Below, piece after piece: positions 16,504 to 25,202 of a stretch of DNA of 64,000 nucleotides. The first letter of the stretch is position 1; every line of letters begins with the position of its first letter. Under the pieces are notes generated by a model, which was not told the DNA's origin, ran no database searches, and was given only the letters and a program-made list of their open reading frames with translations. The stretch lies in contig NZ_QRCU01000062.1 in the NCBI RefSeq assembly GCF_003369445.1, positions 39,821-103,820 of the forward strand, read 5' to 3'. The translations under genes and the position numbers were made by a program. Source of the DNA: Arthrobacter silvisoli (GTDB lineage: Bacteria > Actinomycetota > Actinomycetes > Actinomycetales > Micrococcaceae).

Positions 16504-17539
16504 TCCGCAGGCCCCGACGCCGGAGGAAGCGCCGTCCGGCACCCAAACGGGCCGCCGCCCCCTCGCCGTCTACACCGATATGGAAGACCTCGACTACTCC
16601 GCCGGTCTCGCCCTGCTGGAGGAGAACGGCTACGACGTCCGGTATCTCGGCACGCAGGATCCCAAGGTGATCGCCGAACAGGCCAAGGACGCCGAGGCCC
16701 TCCTGGTGGGGTACGCCCCCGTGACGGCCGCAGTCATGGACGCCATCCCGGGCTTGAGAATCATCGCCCTCGTGGCCATGGGCTTCGACAATGTCGACAT
16801 CGAAGCGGCCCGGGAACGTGGCATCTGGGTCAGCAACCTCCCCGGTGTCGCCACCGAGGAAGTGGCCACCCATGCGCTGGCACTCGCGCTCGCCGTGACG
16901 CGCGAGATTCCGTTCTTCCAGGGGCGCGTGGCCGACGGCGATTGGAACACCCGCCCGGACAGCAGGGTGTTCCGGCTCAGCCAGGAGCGCTTGGGGCTGA
17001 TTGGACTCGGACGGATCGGCAGCCGGCTGGGCGAAATCGCGTCCGGCATTTTCGGCGAAGTGATCGGCTACGACCCCTATCTCCCGGACACCCCGGACAC
17101 CCAGGGGATGCTGGCAAACGCGGGCATCCGGCGGGCCGGCCTGGAGGAGGTCCTTGCAGAATCCGCCGTGGTGTCCTTGCACATGCCGCTTACCGCGGAA
17201 ACCCGGCACATCATTAGCGCCGAAAGCCTTGCGGCAATGCGGCCGGGAAGCTATCTGGTCAACGTCAGCCGCGGAGAGCTGATTGACAACGATGCCCTGC
17301 GCGCCGCCGTCGATTCGGGGCACATCCGCGCGGCGGCCCTGGACGTGCTCGATATTGAACCGGCACCGTCCGGCCACCCGCTCATGGGCCATCCCCGGAT
17401 TCTTGTGACGCCCCATGTGGGCTTCCTGTCGGACGTCACCCTCGCCGAATACGTCAGGATCCAGGCCCAGAACGTCGTCTCCCACGCCCGTACGGGTTTC
17501 CCGGACACGCCCCTGTTCCAGCTGGAACCCGCAGTCTGA
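16493..17539 (+). CDS. D-2-hydroxyacid dehydrogenase
   Basis: 348-residue NAD(P)-dependent D-isomer-specific 2-hydroxyacid dehydrogenase. [12 protein letters not shown] is the Rossmann glycine loop. The catalytic Arg is in NVSRGELID, the Glu in LDIEPAPSG, and the His in TPHVGFLS, so the triad is complete. It resembles C-terminal-binding-protein-like and glyoxylate/hydroxypyruvate reductases more than SerA, as no ACT/regulatory domain follows. ATG 16493 lies inside the ATPase gene (11-bp overlap). Its place in the operon suggests it reduces the 2-keto acid made from the imported compound, or oxidises a D-hydroxy acid; the substrate is unknown. Confidence 0.9.
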   Translation: MSISPQAPTPEEAPSGTQTGRRPLAVYTDMEDLDYSAGLALLEENGYDVRYLGTQDPKVIAEQAKDAEALLVGYAPVTAAVMDAIPGLRIIALVAMGFDNVDIEAARERGIWVSNLPGVATEEVATHALALALAVTREIPFFQGRVADGDWNTRPDSRVFRLSQERLGLIGLGRIGSRLGEIASGIFGEVIGYDPYLPDTPDTQGMLANAGIRRAGLEEVLAESAVVSLHMPLTAETRHIISAESLAAMRPGSYLVNVSRGELIDNDALRAAVDSGHIRAAALDVLDIEPAPSGHPLMGHPRILVTPHVGFLSDVTLAEYVRIQAQNVVSHARTGFPDTPLFQLEPAV

Positions 17540-17589
17540 CTGCGACCGGTCCCGGCCGAACCCCCCATTCCAAACACGAAAAGGTACCC

Positions 17590-19263
17590 ATGTCACGACT
17601 GGCATCCCACGAAACCTCGCCCATCGCCCCCTCGGCGACCATCTTCCACGGCGGACGCATCCGCACCGTGGACGAACAGAACTCCACCGCGGAGGCGATG
17701 CTCGTTATCGGCAACCGGATTGCCGCCGTCGGGAACCCGGAACACTGCCGTGCCGCAGCCGCTGAACTGACGACGGCGGCGCCCGCCGTCGTCGACCTCC
17801 AAGGACGCACGGTGGTGCCCGGCTTCCTGGACCCGCACGCGCACCCGCTCATGTACGGGCAGCTGTTGTCCTGGGTGGACTGCGGGCCGGACGTCGCGCC
17901 GGATATTCCCACCATGCTTGAGCGGCTGAAGAAGGCCGCGGCTGGGACTCCCGGCAATACCCCGATCCGCGGCTACGGCTACGAACACCGCAACCTGGCC
18001 GAACGCCGCCACCCCACGCGGCAGGAGTTCGACACGGTCTCCACCTCGCGCGAGGTGTACGTGATGAACGCCAGCGGCCACGGCGGCGTCGTCAACAGCT
18101 TCGTGCTGGAGCAGGCGGGGATCGGCAAGGACACCCCCAACCCGCCCGGCGGCACTTTCTTCCGGGACGCCGACGGCGAGCTGACCGGTGAGCTCTCCGA
18201 CGCCGCCTGCGACATCCTCACCGGGGCCGAAGGCGTGAAGCTGGGCCACCACGGACCCAACTTCCACCTGGGCGACAGCAAGGAGCAGCACCGTGCCCAG
18301 CTGCTGCACGCCCAGCGCGAGTTCCTGAGCCACGGCGTCACCACTATCGGCGATGCGCAGGTGACCAAGCGTGAATTCTCCGCATACCTGGATCTTGTGG
18401 AGCGCGGCGAACTGGTGGCCAGGGTGAATGCGTATTTCCTCTCAAGCCTGCTGGACGAGGTGCTGGAGCTGGGACTGGTGGACAAGTTCGGCGACTCGCT
18501 GCTGTCCTTCGCCGGCATCAAGCTCTATGCCGACGGCACGCTAGGCGGCTGGACGGCCTACTTCCCGGAGGGTTACCGGGACGATCCCTGCCGTACGGGT
18601 TCCCTGTACCACGAGCCCGCCGAGTACAAGGCGTTGGTGGCCAAAGCCCATGGCGCAGGACTGCAGACGGCCACGCACGCGCAGTCGCCCACGGCCATCC
18701 AGCTGGTGCTGGACGCCGTGGCTTCGGCGCTTGAGGCTTCGCCGCGGAAGGACCACCGGCACCGGATCGAGCACTGCGGACTACCCACCCTGGAGCAGAT
18801 CGACCGCATGGCCGAACTCGGGATCATGCCCGTCAACCAGCCGCAGCACTATTACAACTGGGGCCCGGGCGTCACCGATGCCATCGGTTCGCCGGGGGAG
18901 CGGTTCAACCCGCTGGGCGAATTCGTGGCCGCGTCCGTGCCTGTGACCATGAGCTCCGACGCGCCCGTGGCCGATCCCCGCCCGCTCGAAGCCATCCAGA
19001 CCTCCGTCACCCGGCTGACGCGCTCCGGGGTGCAGTTGGGCGGCGACCAGCTGAAGATCGACGCCGTCGAGGCCCTCCGTGCCCACACCATCAACGGTGC
19101 CCGGGCCATGGGACGTGAGCACGAGCTCGGTTCCCTGGAACCGCGCAAGCTGGCCGACTTCGTGGTCCTGGCGGCAGATCCCCTGGAGGTGTCCCCTGGC
19201 GAGATCAGTGGCATCGAGGTGCTGGAAACCTGGGTCAACGGGGTGCAGGTGTACGCGGGATAG
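17590..19263 (+). CDS. Amidohydrolase 3 (YtcJ-like)
   Basis: 557-residue metal-dependent amidohydrolase. The first metal site is DPHAHPL (after VVPGFL), a central His is in THAQSP, DHRHRIEHCG supplies another His pair, and VTMSSDAPVADP supplies the Asp. ARAMGREHELGSLEPRKLADFVVLAADP is the usual C-terminal beta-sandwich return. These proteins cleave amide or imine bonds in diverse small molecules; the substrate cannot be predicted. It is last in the ABC operon, 50 bp after the dehydrogenase, with AAAGG before its ATG, and convergent with the AbiEi-like gene. Confidence 0.9.
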   Translation: MSRLASHETSPIAPSATIFHGGRIRTVDEQNSTAEAMLVIGNRIAAVGNPEHCRAAAAELTTAAPAVVDLQGRTVVPGFLDPHAHPLMYGQLLSWVDCGPDVAPDIPTMLERLKKAAAGTPGNTPIRGYGYEHRNLAERRHPTRQEFDTVSTSREVYVMNASGHGGVVNSFVLEQAGIGKDTPNPPGGTFFRDADGELTGELSDAACDILTGAEGVKLGHHGPNFHLGDSKEQHRAQLLHAQREFLSHGVTTIGDAQVTKREFSAYLDLVERGELVARVNAYFLSSLLDEVLELGLVDKFGDSLLSFAGIKLYADGTLGGWTAYFPEGYRDDPCRTGSLYHEPAEYKALVAKAHGAGLQTATHAQSPTAIQLVLDAVASALEASPRKDHRHRIEHCGLPTLEQIDRMAELGIMPVNQPQHYYNWGPGVTDAIGSPGERFNPLGEFVAASVPVTMSSDAPVADPRPLEAIQTSVTRLTRSGVQLGGDQLKIDAVEALRAHTINGARAMGREHELGSLEPRKLADFVVLAADPLEVSPGEISGIEVLETWVNGVQVYAG

Positions 19264-19299
19264 GGGGTTCCGGTTCGCTCCGCGGCAGGGCACCGGCGC

Positions 19300-20235
19300 T
19301 CAGGAGCGGTGTTTCAGGGCGCGCAGGATGCGGCTCTTGAATTCCTGTTCGCGGAAGAGGTCCTTCCATTGGAGCCGGATGAAGTACCAGCCCTCCTCCA
19401 TCAGGGCCTTCTCCCGGAGACGTTCCTTGTAGAGCACTTCTTCGGTGGGTTCGTAATCGAAGTACTTGGCCTTGCCGTCGAATTCGAGAGCGACTTTGTT
19501 TTCCCTCCAGGCGAAGTCCAGGCGGTGGCGTCCTTCGCGGCTGGTTACTTCGAACTGTAGTTCCGGCATGGGGAGTTTCAGACGGAGCAGCAGTTCCCTG
19601 GTAAGGGTTTCCCCGGGTGATTCCGAGCGCGGGTCTGCGTTACCGATGGCCCGGCGGAGGGTTGTGACTCCGGCCCGCCCGGCCAGTTTGGCGCAGGCTT
19701 CGCGGAGTTGCTCGACGTCGGCACCCAGCCGTAAAGCGTGATCCACGACGATGAGGGCTTGTTTGTCGTTGAGCATGAGGCAGCAGTCCACGACAGTGCG
19801 TTCCAGGGATGTGCAGGGGAGCCCGTCGATCGTCGCGACCTCCTTGCTGCCCAACTCCCGGGTATGCGCCACCACGTCGCTGCCATGCGAAACCGGCGAC
19901 GGCACGGTGCTTTGCGTGAGGTGGATGCGGTCATCCGCTTTCCAGAGTTTCAGGCGGTGCAGGCGTGCAGCCGTGATGTGGCTGTAGACGAATCCGCCCT
20001 TGGACGTGCACAGGGTTCCATGGGAATGGGCGGCTATAAGGAAACGGCTCCGGGCCGGCTTGCCCATCTCTGCCCAGGCGCTGCTCCTGCCGTAACAGCC
20101 CCGGCGGAGACGCAGGATTACGCCCGCGGTGACCAGTTGCCTGATGGCAGGCCACGTGAAGCCCGCCTGCAGGAGTTCTTCCGTGCGCCAGAGATTCGCG
20201 CCGGATGGTAGCTGGGGTGCCTGACGAGGTGCCAT
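19300..20235 (-). CDS. AbiEi-like/DUF559 protein, orphan
   Basis: 311 residues. The N-terminal part (LLQAGFTWPAIRQLVTAGVILRLRRGCYG) is the winged-helix found in AbiEi-type antitoxins and related regulators. The C-terminal part (RHRLDFAWRENKVALEFDGKAKYFD, then EEVLYKERLREKALMEEGWYFIRLQW) is a DUF559/Vsr-like PD-(D/E)XK endonuclease fold with D, E and K residues in the expected places. This architecture is common in actinobacteria as a stand-alone gene. No AbiEii-type nucleotidyltransferase toxin gene is adjacent, so calling it an antitoxin is not justified by context. It is flanked by a large palindrome on its upstream side. Confidence 0.8.
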   Translation of the reverse strand: MAPRQAPQLPSGANLWRTEELLQAGFTWPAIRQLVTAGVILRLRRGCYGRSSAWAEMGKPARSRFLIAAHSHGTLCTSKGGFVYSHITAARLHRLKLWKADDRIHLTQSTVPSPVSHGSDVVAHTRELGSKEVATIDGLPCTSLERTVVDCCLMLNDKQALIVVDHALRLGADVEQLREACAKLAGRAGVTTLRRAIGNADPRSESPGETLTRELLLRLKLPMPELQFEVTSREGRHRLDFAWRENKVALEFDGKAKYFDYEPTEEVLYKERLREKALMEEGWYFIRLQWKDLFREQEFKSRILRALKHRS

Positions 20236-20295
20236 GGATCAAGAATTCGCCCTGGCCCCGAACGGCGCGACCCCGAAACCGCGCTATGTGGAAAG

Positions 20296-20365
20296 GCCGA
20301 TTAGACGGTTCCCGCACCACACGATGGAGGCCATCGTCTCATGGTGCGGGAACCGTCTAATCGGC
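20296..20365. repeat. 24-bp perfect palindrome with inner stem
   Basis: Outer arms 20296-20319 and 20342-20365 are perfect 24-bp reverse complements (arm begins GCCGATTAGACGG). The spacer itself folds through ACGATGG (20321-20327) and CCATCGT (20331-20337) with loop AGG. It lies between the divergent-looking ends of the AbiEi-like gene (start) and the aminotransferase gene (stop), both on the minus strand. Confidence 0.92.
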
Positions 20366-20389
20366 GCAGCAGCCCGTAGAACGCCGTCC

Positions 20390-21601
20390 CTACAACCCCC
20401 GGATCGCCTCGCCCAGGCGACGGACGCCCTCGCTGAGCTGCTCTTCGTCCGCGTAGGAGAAGGCGATGCGGAGCTGGTTGGCGCCGCCGCCGTCGGCGTA
20501 GAACGCACTGCCGGGGACGAACACGACGCCGGAGTCGATGGCGGCGGCGAGGACCTGTTCGGTGTCGATCCCCTCAGGCAGGGTCACCCAGGTGAAGAAG
20601 CCGCCGGCGGGGGTGGTCCAGTGCGTGCCGTCGGGCATGTGGGCGGCGAGGGCGTCCAGCGTGGCCCGGCAACGGGAGGCGTACACGGAGCTGTAGGCCT
20701 CGATCTGTCCGCGCCAGTCGTAGGAGGAGATGTAGTTTTCCACGATCAGCTGGCTCAATACGGAGGGGCAGATGGTGGTCGCTTCGGAGGCGATCTGCAG
20801 CCGGCCGCGCACGTCTTCGGGCGCCACCACCCAGCCCACGCGCAGGCCCGGGGCGAAGATCTTGGAAAAGGATCCCAGGTACAGCACGTTGTCCGGGTCC
20901 AGGCTGTGCAGGGCGGGGGCGGGCGCGCCGTCGAAGGCCAAAAGCCCGTAGGGGTTGTCCTCCACAATCAGGACGTCCTCGGCCCGGCATACGTCCACCA
21001 CGCGCTGCCGCCGCTCCAGCGAGAGCGAAATGCCGGAGGGATTGTTGAAGTTGGGGATCGTGTAGAAGAACTTGATGGTCTTGCCCGCTGCCTTGAGCCC
21101 GGCGATCAGCTGCTGGAGGTGCTCAGGGTCCACGCCGTCGTCGTCCATGGCAACATGCGCCACTTCGGCCTGGAAACCTTCGAACACACCCAGCGCACCC
21201 ACATAGGTGGGGCCCTCGGCGATCACCACGTCGCCCGGATCGCAGAACAGCTTGGTGACCAGTTCCAGCGCCATCTGGGAACCGGCGGTGACCTGGATGT
21301 TTTCGGGCGCGGCGGAGATTCCCTCGCGCTTCATGACCTGGCAGATCAGGGCCTGAAGTTCCTCGGTCCCGGCACCGGAGCCGTACTGCAGGGCCTCCAG
21401 TCCGCGCTCAAGGACTACACCGCGCGCCAGCTCCGCGATCCCCTCCAGCGGCAGGGCGGGCAGGTAGGGGTTGCCGCCGGCCAGCGAAATCATTCCCGGC
21501 TGCATGGAGACGTCGAAGACGGCGCGCACGGGGGAGGGCTGGAAGCCGGCGGCGCGGGTGGCCATGTTGGCCAGGTGTGAGGAGGTGGCGGTGACGGTCA
21601 T
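20390..21601 (-). CDS. PLP aminotransferase (Aro8/LysN-like)
   Basis: 403-residue fold-type-I aminotransferase of the group containing 2-aminoadipate transaminase and the MocR C-terminal domain. MISLAGGNPYLPALPLE, the LQYGSGAGTEELQ segment, NFNNPSGISLS, VEDNPYGLL (Asp for the pyridine nitrogen) and YLGSFSKIFAPGLRVGW (PLP Lys) are visible. No HTH domain is fused, so it is an enzyme rather than a MocR regulator. ATG 21601 has AAGGA upstream, and the conserved sequence begins 16 residues later. It is cotranscribed with the upstream TetR gene (54-bp gap) and probably transaminates an amino acid brought in by ABC cassette 2. Confidence 0.92.
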   Translation of the reverse strand: MTVTATSSHLANMATRAAGFQPSPVRAVFDVSMQPGMISLAGGNPYLPALPLEGIAELARGVVLERGLEALQYGSGAGTEELQALICQVMKREGISAAPENIQVTAGSQMALELVTKLFCDPGDVVIAEGPTYVGALGVFEGFQAEVAHVAMDDDGVDPEHLQQLIAGLKAAGKTIKFFYTIPNFNNPSGISLSLERRQRVVDVCRAEDVLIVEDNPYGLLAFDGAPAPALHSLDPDNVLYLGSFSKIFAPGLRVGWVVAPEDVRGRLQIASEATTICPSVLSQLIVENYISSYDWRGQIEAYSSVYASRCRATLDALAAHMPDGTHWTTPAGGFFTWVTLPEGIDTEQVLAAAIDSGVVFVPGSAFYADGGGANQLRIAFSYADEEQLSEGVRRLGEAIRGL

Positions 21602-21654
21602 GGGAGGTCCTTCGTGACGGGGCCGGACGCGTCGCTGCGGCCGGCTGGGTCGGG

Positions 21655-22335
21655 TTAGCGTGCGTCCACCAGCTTGGAGCGCTTGTTGCGGATGAATTCT
21701 TCGGCGTCGATGCCGAATTCCCGGGCGGCGAAACGGTGCAGCGTGGTGACGAGTTCGTCCGGGGTGGCGGCGTGGACGCCGTTGAGGGCCTGAATGGCCA
21801 GGCCGTCGATCGTGGCCACCAGCAGGGTGGCGAGTTCGTTGATGTCGATGGCCGGCTGGAGCAGCTTCTCCTCGGCGGCTTCCTCCAGTGCACGGACGAA
21901 GAGGCCGCGCCAGGAGTTCCACACCGAGGCCACGCTTTCGCGGATTTCGGCGTTCTTGTGGGCTGCCGCGTAGATCTGCAACCAGAATCCCCAGGCCTCC
22001 TCGAAAGGGGTGTCGCCCTGGATGGCGAAGGTCAGCAGGTCATGCAGGCGTTCCAGGGCGTTGGCACCGCGGTCGTAGATGCGCTGCCATTCGGCCAGGG
22101 ATTCCTCGATCCGGTACTCCACGGCGGCGCCGATCAACCGCTCGCGGTGCCGGAAGTAGTGCTGGATCATGCCGATGCTGTAGCCGGTGGCCTCGGACAG
22201 TTCGGCGAAGGAGCACCCTTCCACGCCGCTGCGCGCAATCACCTGGGAGGCGTGGTGCAGGATGCTTGCCCGGCGCTCGGCCATGGCTTCCGCGGTGACG
22301 CTGCGCGTGCGCTTGGCTGCGGTGGTCCCGTTCAT
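21655..22335 (-). CDS. TetR-family regulator
   Basis: 226-residue TetR-type repressor. The N-terminal HTH (RRASILHHASQVIARSGVEGCSFAEL / TGYSIGMIQHYFRHRERL) has the family's conserved Y-F-R-H-R, followed by a helical ligand-binding domain ending KLVDAR. ATG 22335 is chosen because AAGGAAG is 7 nt upstream and the HTH lies about 20 residues in. It diverges from ABC cassette 2, and a 22-bp palindrome sits between the -35 and -10 of that cassette's promoter, so it probably represses both directions. Confidence 0.93.
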   Translation of the reverse strand: MNGTTAAKRTRSVTAEAMAERRASILHHASQVIARSGVEGCSFAELSEATGYSIGMIQHYFRHRERLIGAAVEYRIEESLAEWQRIYDRGANALERLHDLLTFAIQGDTPFEEAWGFWLQIYAAAHKNAEIRESVASVWNSWRGLFVRALEEAAEEKLLQPAIDINELATLLVATIDGLAIQALNGVHAATPDELVTTLHRFAAREFGIDAEEFIRNKRSKLVDAR

Positions 22336-22485
22336 GGTGTTGCTTCCTTCATGCGGTTGCTCCTTTTGCTGCTTCCCGACGGCGGTGGTTCCGGCGGTTT
22401 CGTTCCCTGCGGGCGCTTTGTGGGCGCTCTTGTTCCGTCTCCACGATGGTGCCACGTCACCCGGCGCGGTTCCGGTGGAAGTCCC

Positions 22486-22515
22486 TTGACAGGTATTGTG
22501 GCTGATCTCACAATA
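22486..22515 (+). promoter_or_regulatory. Promoter of ABC cassette 2 with TetR-type operator
   Basis: TTGACA (22486-22491), 17-bp spacer, CACAAT (22509-22514). The palindrome TATTGTG (22494-22500)-8 bp-CACAATA (22509-22515) covers the spacer and -10 exactly. A second inverted repeat, GTTGAA (22517-22522) and TTCAAC (22534-22539), lies immediately downstream near the expected transcription start. Confidence 0.7.
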
Positions 22516-22562
22516 AGTTGAACATATTGTTATTTCAACCCGATGCGAACCGGAGATCCCCC

Positions 22563-23513
22563 ATGATGCTCAAAGGCGTGAAGCGGCCGCTGATTGCAGC
22601 AGCCGCCATCAGTTTCCTGGCGCTCACCACCGCTTGCACCAACACCGAAGGCCCCGCACCCGCAGCCAGCAGCGACGGCGCTGCACGCGGAAAGAGCGGG
22701 CAGGAACTTGCCCAGGCGGTGCAGGCCGACCCGAAGGTCCAGGAACTGGTTCCGGCCGCCATCAAGTCCAAGGGCAAGCTGACCCTGGTCACGGACCCCA
22801 CGTACGCGCCCATCGATTTCACCGACGAGAAGGGCAACATCGTGGGCCTGGAACCGGACATGGCACTGGCCGTGGCCAAGAAGATGGGCGTCACCATCGC
22901 CATCGAGAAGGGCGACTTCAACGGCATCATCGCGGGCATCGAAGCCAAGCGCTACGACGCCTCCTGGGCGGCCTTCTCCATCACCGAGGAACGCAAGGCC
23001 AAGGTCAACATGGTCAGCTTCATGCAGGGCGGCACCTCCGTGATGGTCCGCAAGGGCAACCCGCTGGGCATCAACTCGGAACTGGACCTCTGCGGCAAGA
23101 CCGTGGCCGCCCAGACCGGCACCACCCAGGCACTGAACGTCCTTCCCGCCTTCGACAAGAAGTGCGTGGACGCCGGCAAAGACAAGCCAACGTCCCTGCT
23201 GCTGCCCCAGCAGGACAACGTCAACCAGTCCGTTGCCGCAGGCCGCGCCCAGGCGCTCATTGCGGACAACGCATTGACCGCCTACTACGCCCAGCTGCAG
23301 CCGGACGCGTTCACCTCCGTGGACTCGATCCTGGTGGAGCCGTCCCTCTCCGGCGTGGTCAGCACCAAGAACGACGGCGGCCTGGCCAAGGCGTTCCAGG
23401 CAGCCATCCAGTCGCTCATGGATGACGGTACCTACGCCGGGATCATGGAGGCCTGGAACCTGAAGTCCGGCATCGTGGAGAAGGCTGAAGTCAACCCGAC
23501 GGCGGGGTCATGA
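22563..23513 (+). CDS. Amino-acid-type ABC substrate-binding lipoprotein
   Basis: 316-residue family-3 binding protein with lipobox LTTA-C25. Core: GKLTLVTDPTYAPIDFTDEKGNIVGLEPDMALAVAKKMGVTIAIEKGDFNGIIAGIEAKRYDAS, with ITEERKAKVNMVSFMQGGTSVMV and LCGKTVAAQTGTTQALN. A pre-domain of about 50 residues rich in Q/A follows the lipobox. The ATG at 22563 is directly followed by another ATG at 22566, and either could be used. It is first in a cassette with permease, ATPase, ThDP enzyme and M20 hydrolase, under the TetR-type promoter. Confidence 0.93.
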   Translation: MMLKGVKRPLIAAAAISFLALTTACTNTEGPAPAASSDGAARGKSGQELAQAVQADPKVQELVPAAIKSKGKLTLVTDPTYAPIDFTDEKGNIVGLEPDMALAVAKKMGVTIAIEKGDFNGIIAGIEAKRYDASWAAFSITEERKAKVNMVSFMQGGTSVMVRKGNPLGINSELDLCGKTVAAQTGTTQALNVLPAFDKKCVDAGKDKPTSLLLPQQDNVNQSVAAGRAQALIADNALTAYYAQLQPDAFTSVDSILVEPSLSGVVSTKNDGGLAKAFQAAIQSLMDDGTYAGIMEAWNLKSGIVEKAEVNPTAGS

Positions 23514-24406
23514 CCGTGACCGGACAAACCGCCGTCGCCGAATCCCGGCCGGACTTCGTGGAACTGGCCTCCCGGCCGGTGCTCAAGCGGAAGCGCCCCG
23601 GGCAGCTGATTGCCATGGTGGTGGTGGGGCTGTTCGCGCTGATGGGCGCCTACATCGTCGTCACCAACCCCGGTTTCGGCTGGCCCACCGTGGCCAAGTA
23701 CCTCTTCGATATGCGGATCCTTAACGGCCTGCTCACCACGATCGAACTCACGGTCATCGCCATGATCCTGGGCTTCGTGATCGGATTGGTGGTTGCCGTG
23801 ATGAGGATGTCCGAAAACGGGCTGCTCCGGGGCGTGGCCGGGGCCTACATCTGGTTCTTCCGCGGCACTCCGCTGCTGGTGCAGATGCTCTTCTGGGGTT
23901 TCGCGGCCGTGCTTTTCCCCACCATCGGGATCGGCATCCCCGGCGGGCCCATGCTGGTGGAATGGAACACCAATGACGTGCTTCCGCTGTTCGTGGCCGG
24001 CATCCTGGGCCTGGGCCTGAACGAGGGCGCCTACATGGCTGAGATCGTGCGCGCCGGCCTGATGGGCGTGCCGGCCGGGCAGTCCGAAGCCTCGCACGCC
24101 ATGGGCTTCAGCCGGATGGAAACCCTGCGCCACGTGGTCATTCCGCAGGCCATGAAGATCATCCTCCCGCCCGTGGGCAACGAGACCATCTCGATGCTCA
24201 AGACCACCTCCCTGGTGATCGTGATCGGCGTCGGGGACCTGCTCTACAACGCCCAGCAGATCTATGCCCGCAACCTCGAACAAATCCCGCTGCTGATCGT
24301 GGCCAGCCTCTGGTACATCCTGCTCACCACCCTCCTCTCGCTCGTCCAGGCGCGCATCGAGAAGCAGTACTCCCGGGGCAACATGCTCCAGGTACGAAAG
24401 GCATAA
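23510..24406 (+). CDS. Amino-acid-type ABC permease
   Basis: 298-residue permease, longer than cassette 1's. An N-terminal cytoplasmic stretch is followed by several transmembrane helices and the EAA loop region [30 protein letters not shown] periplasmic insertion around residues 140-160 ([26 protein letters not shown]) resembles that of Arthrobacter-type polar amino acid permeases. It overlaps the binding-protein stop by four bases (ATGA) and ends 5 bp before the ATPase start. Confidence 0.92.
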   Translation: MTVTGQTAVAESRPDFVELASRPVLKRKRPGQLIAMVVVGLFALMGAYIVVTNPGFGWPTVAKYLFDMRILNGLLTTIELTVIAMILGFVIGLVVAVMRMSENGLLRGVAGAYIWFFRGTPLLVQMLFWGFAAVLFPTIGIGIPGGPMLVEWNTNDVLPLFVAGILGLGLNEGAYMAEIVRAGLMGVPAGQSEASHAMGFSRMETLRHVVIPQAMKIILPPVGNETISMLKTTSLVIVIGVGDLLYNAQQIYARNLEQIPLLIVASLWYILLTTLLSLVQARIEKQYSRGNMLQVRKA

Positions 24407-24411
24407 GCTCC

Positions 24412-25170
24412 ATGTCCGAAGTCCAGTTCCTCAACGTGCACAAGGATTTCTCCGGGGTGGAGGTCCTGAAAGGCATCAACTTCACGGTGCAGGCCGGGCA
24501 GGTGGCGTGCCTGATCGGACCCTCCGGTTCCGGCAAGTCCACCCTGCTGCGCTGCGTGAACCACCTGGAGACCACCAGTTCCGGCACCATCCTGGTGGGT
24601 GGCCGGATGATCGGCTACGAAGTCCACGGTGACCGGCTCATCGAAGCCCACCAGAAGGACATCAACAAGCGCCGTTCCCGGATCGGCATGGTGTTCCAGT
24701 CCTTCAACCTCTTCGGCCACATGACCGCCCTGGAGAACGTGATGATGGGCCCGGTGAAGCTCCTCAAGGTGCCCAAGGCCCAGGCTGAAGCCGAGGCCCG
24801 CGAACTGCTGGCCAAGGTGGGCCTCGCGGAGCGCACCGGCCACTACCCGGCACAGCTGTCCGGCGGCCAGCAGCAGCGCGTGGCCATTGCCCGGGCGCTG
24901 TCCATGAAGCCGGACCTCATGCTCTTCGATGAACCCACCTCCGCCCTGGACCCCGAGCTGGTGGGCGAAGTACTGGACGTGATGAAGGCCCTGGCCCGCG
25001 ACGGCATGACCATGATCGTAGTGACCCACGAGATGGGCTTCGCCCGCGAAGTTGCCGATGTTGTGGCGTTCATGGACGGCGGCGTGATCGTCGAGGCCGG
25101 CGATCCCCGCGAAATCATCTCCAACCCCCGGCACGAACGCACCCAGGCTTTCCTTTCCAAAGTGCTCTGA
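24412..25170 (+). CDS. Amino-acid-type ABC ATPase
   Basis: 252-residue ATPase with intact Walker [27 protein letters not shown] (Q-loop), [30 protein letters not shown] and [16 protein letters not shown]. Highly similar in pattern to the cassette-1 ATPase but not identical. It completes a binding-protein/permease/ATPase importer. The following ThDP gene starts 32 bp downstream. Confidence 0.95.
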   Translation: MSEVQFLNVHKDFSGVEVLKGINFTVQAGQVACLIGPSGSGKSTLLRCVNHLETTSSGTILVGGRMIGYEVHGDRLIEAHQKDINKRRSRIGMVFQSFNLFGHMTALENVMMGPVKLLKVPKAQAEAEARELLAKVGLAERTGHYPAQLSGGQQQRVAIARALSMKPDLMLFDEPTSALDPELVGEVLDVMKALARDGMTMIVVTHEMGFAREVADVVAFMDGGVIVEAGDPREIISNPRHERTQAFLSKVL

Positions 25171-25202
25171 TTCTCCTGCCCTGATTCTTCCTAAGGACCA
25201 CC

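Noticed and set aside
15586..16542. Minus-strand frame across the ABC ATPase
   Set aside because: GC-rich shadow of a well-defined ATPase gene.
19300..20235. Complete type IV toxin-antitoxin system
   Set aside because: No AbiEii-type nucleotidyltransferase gene next to the AbiEi-like gene.
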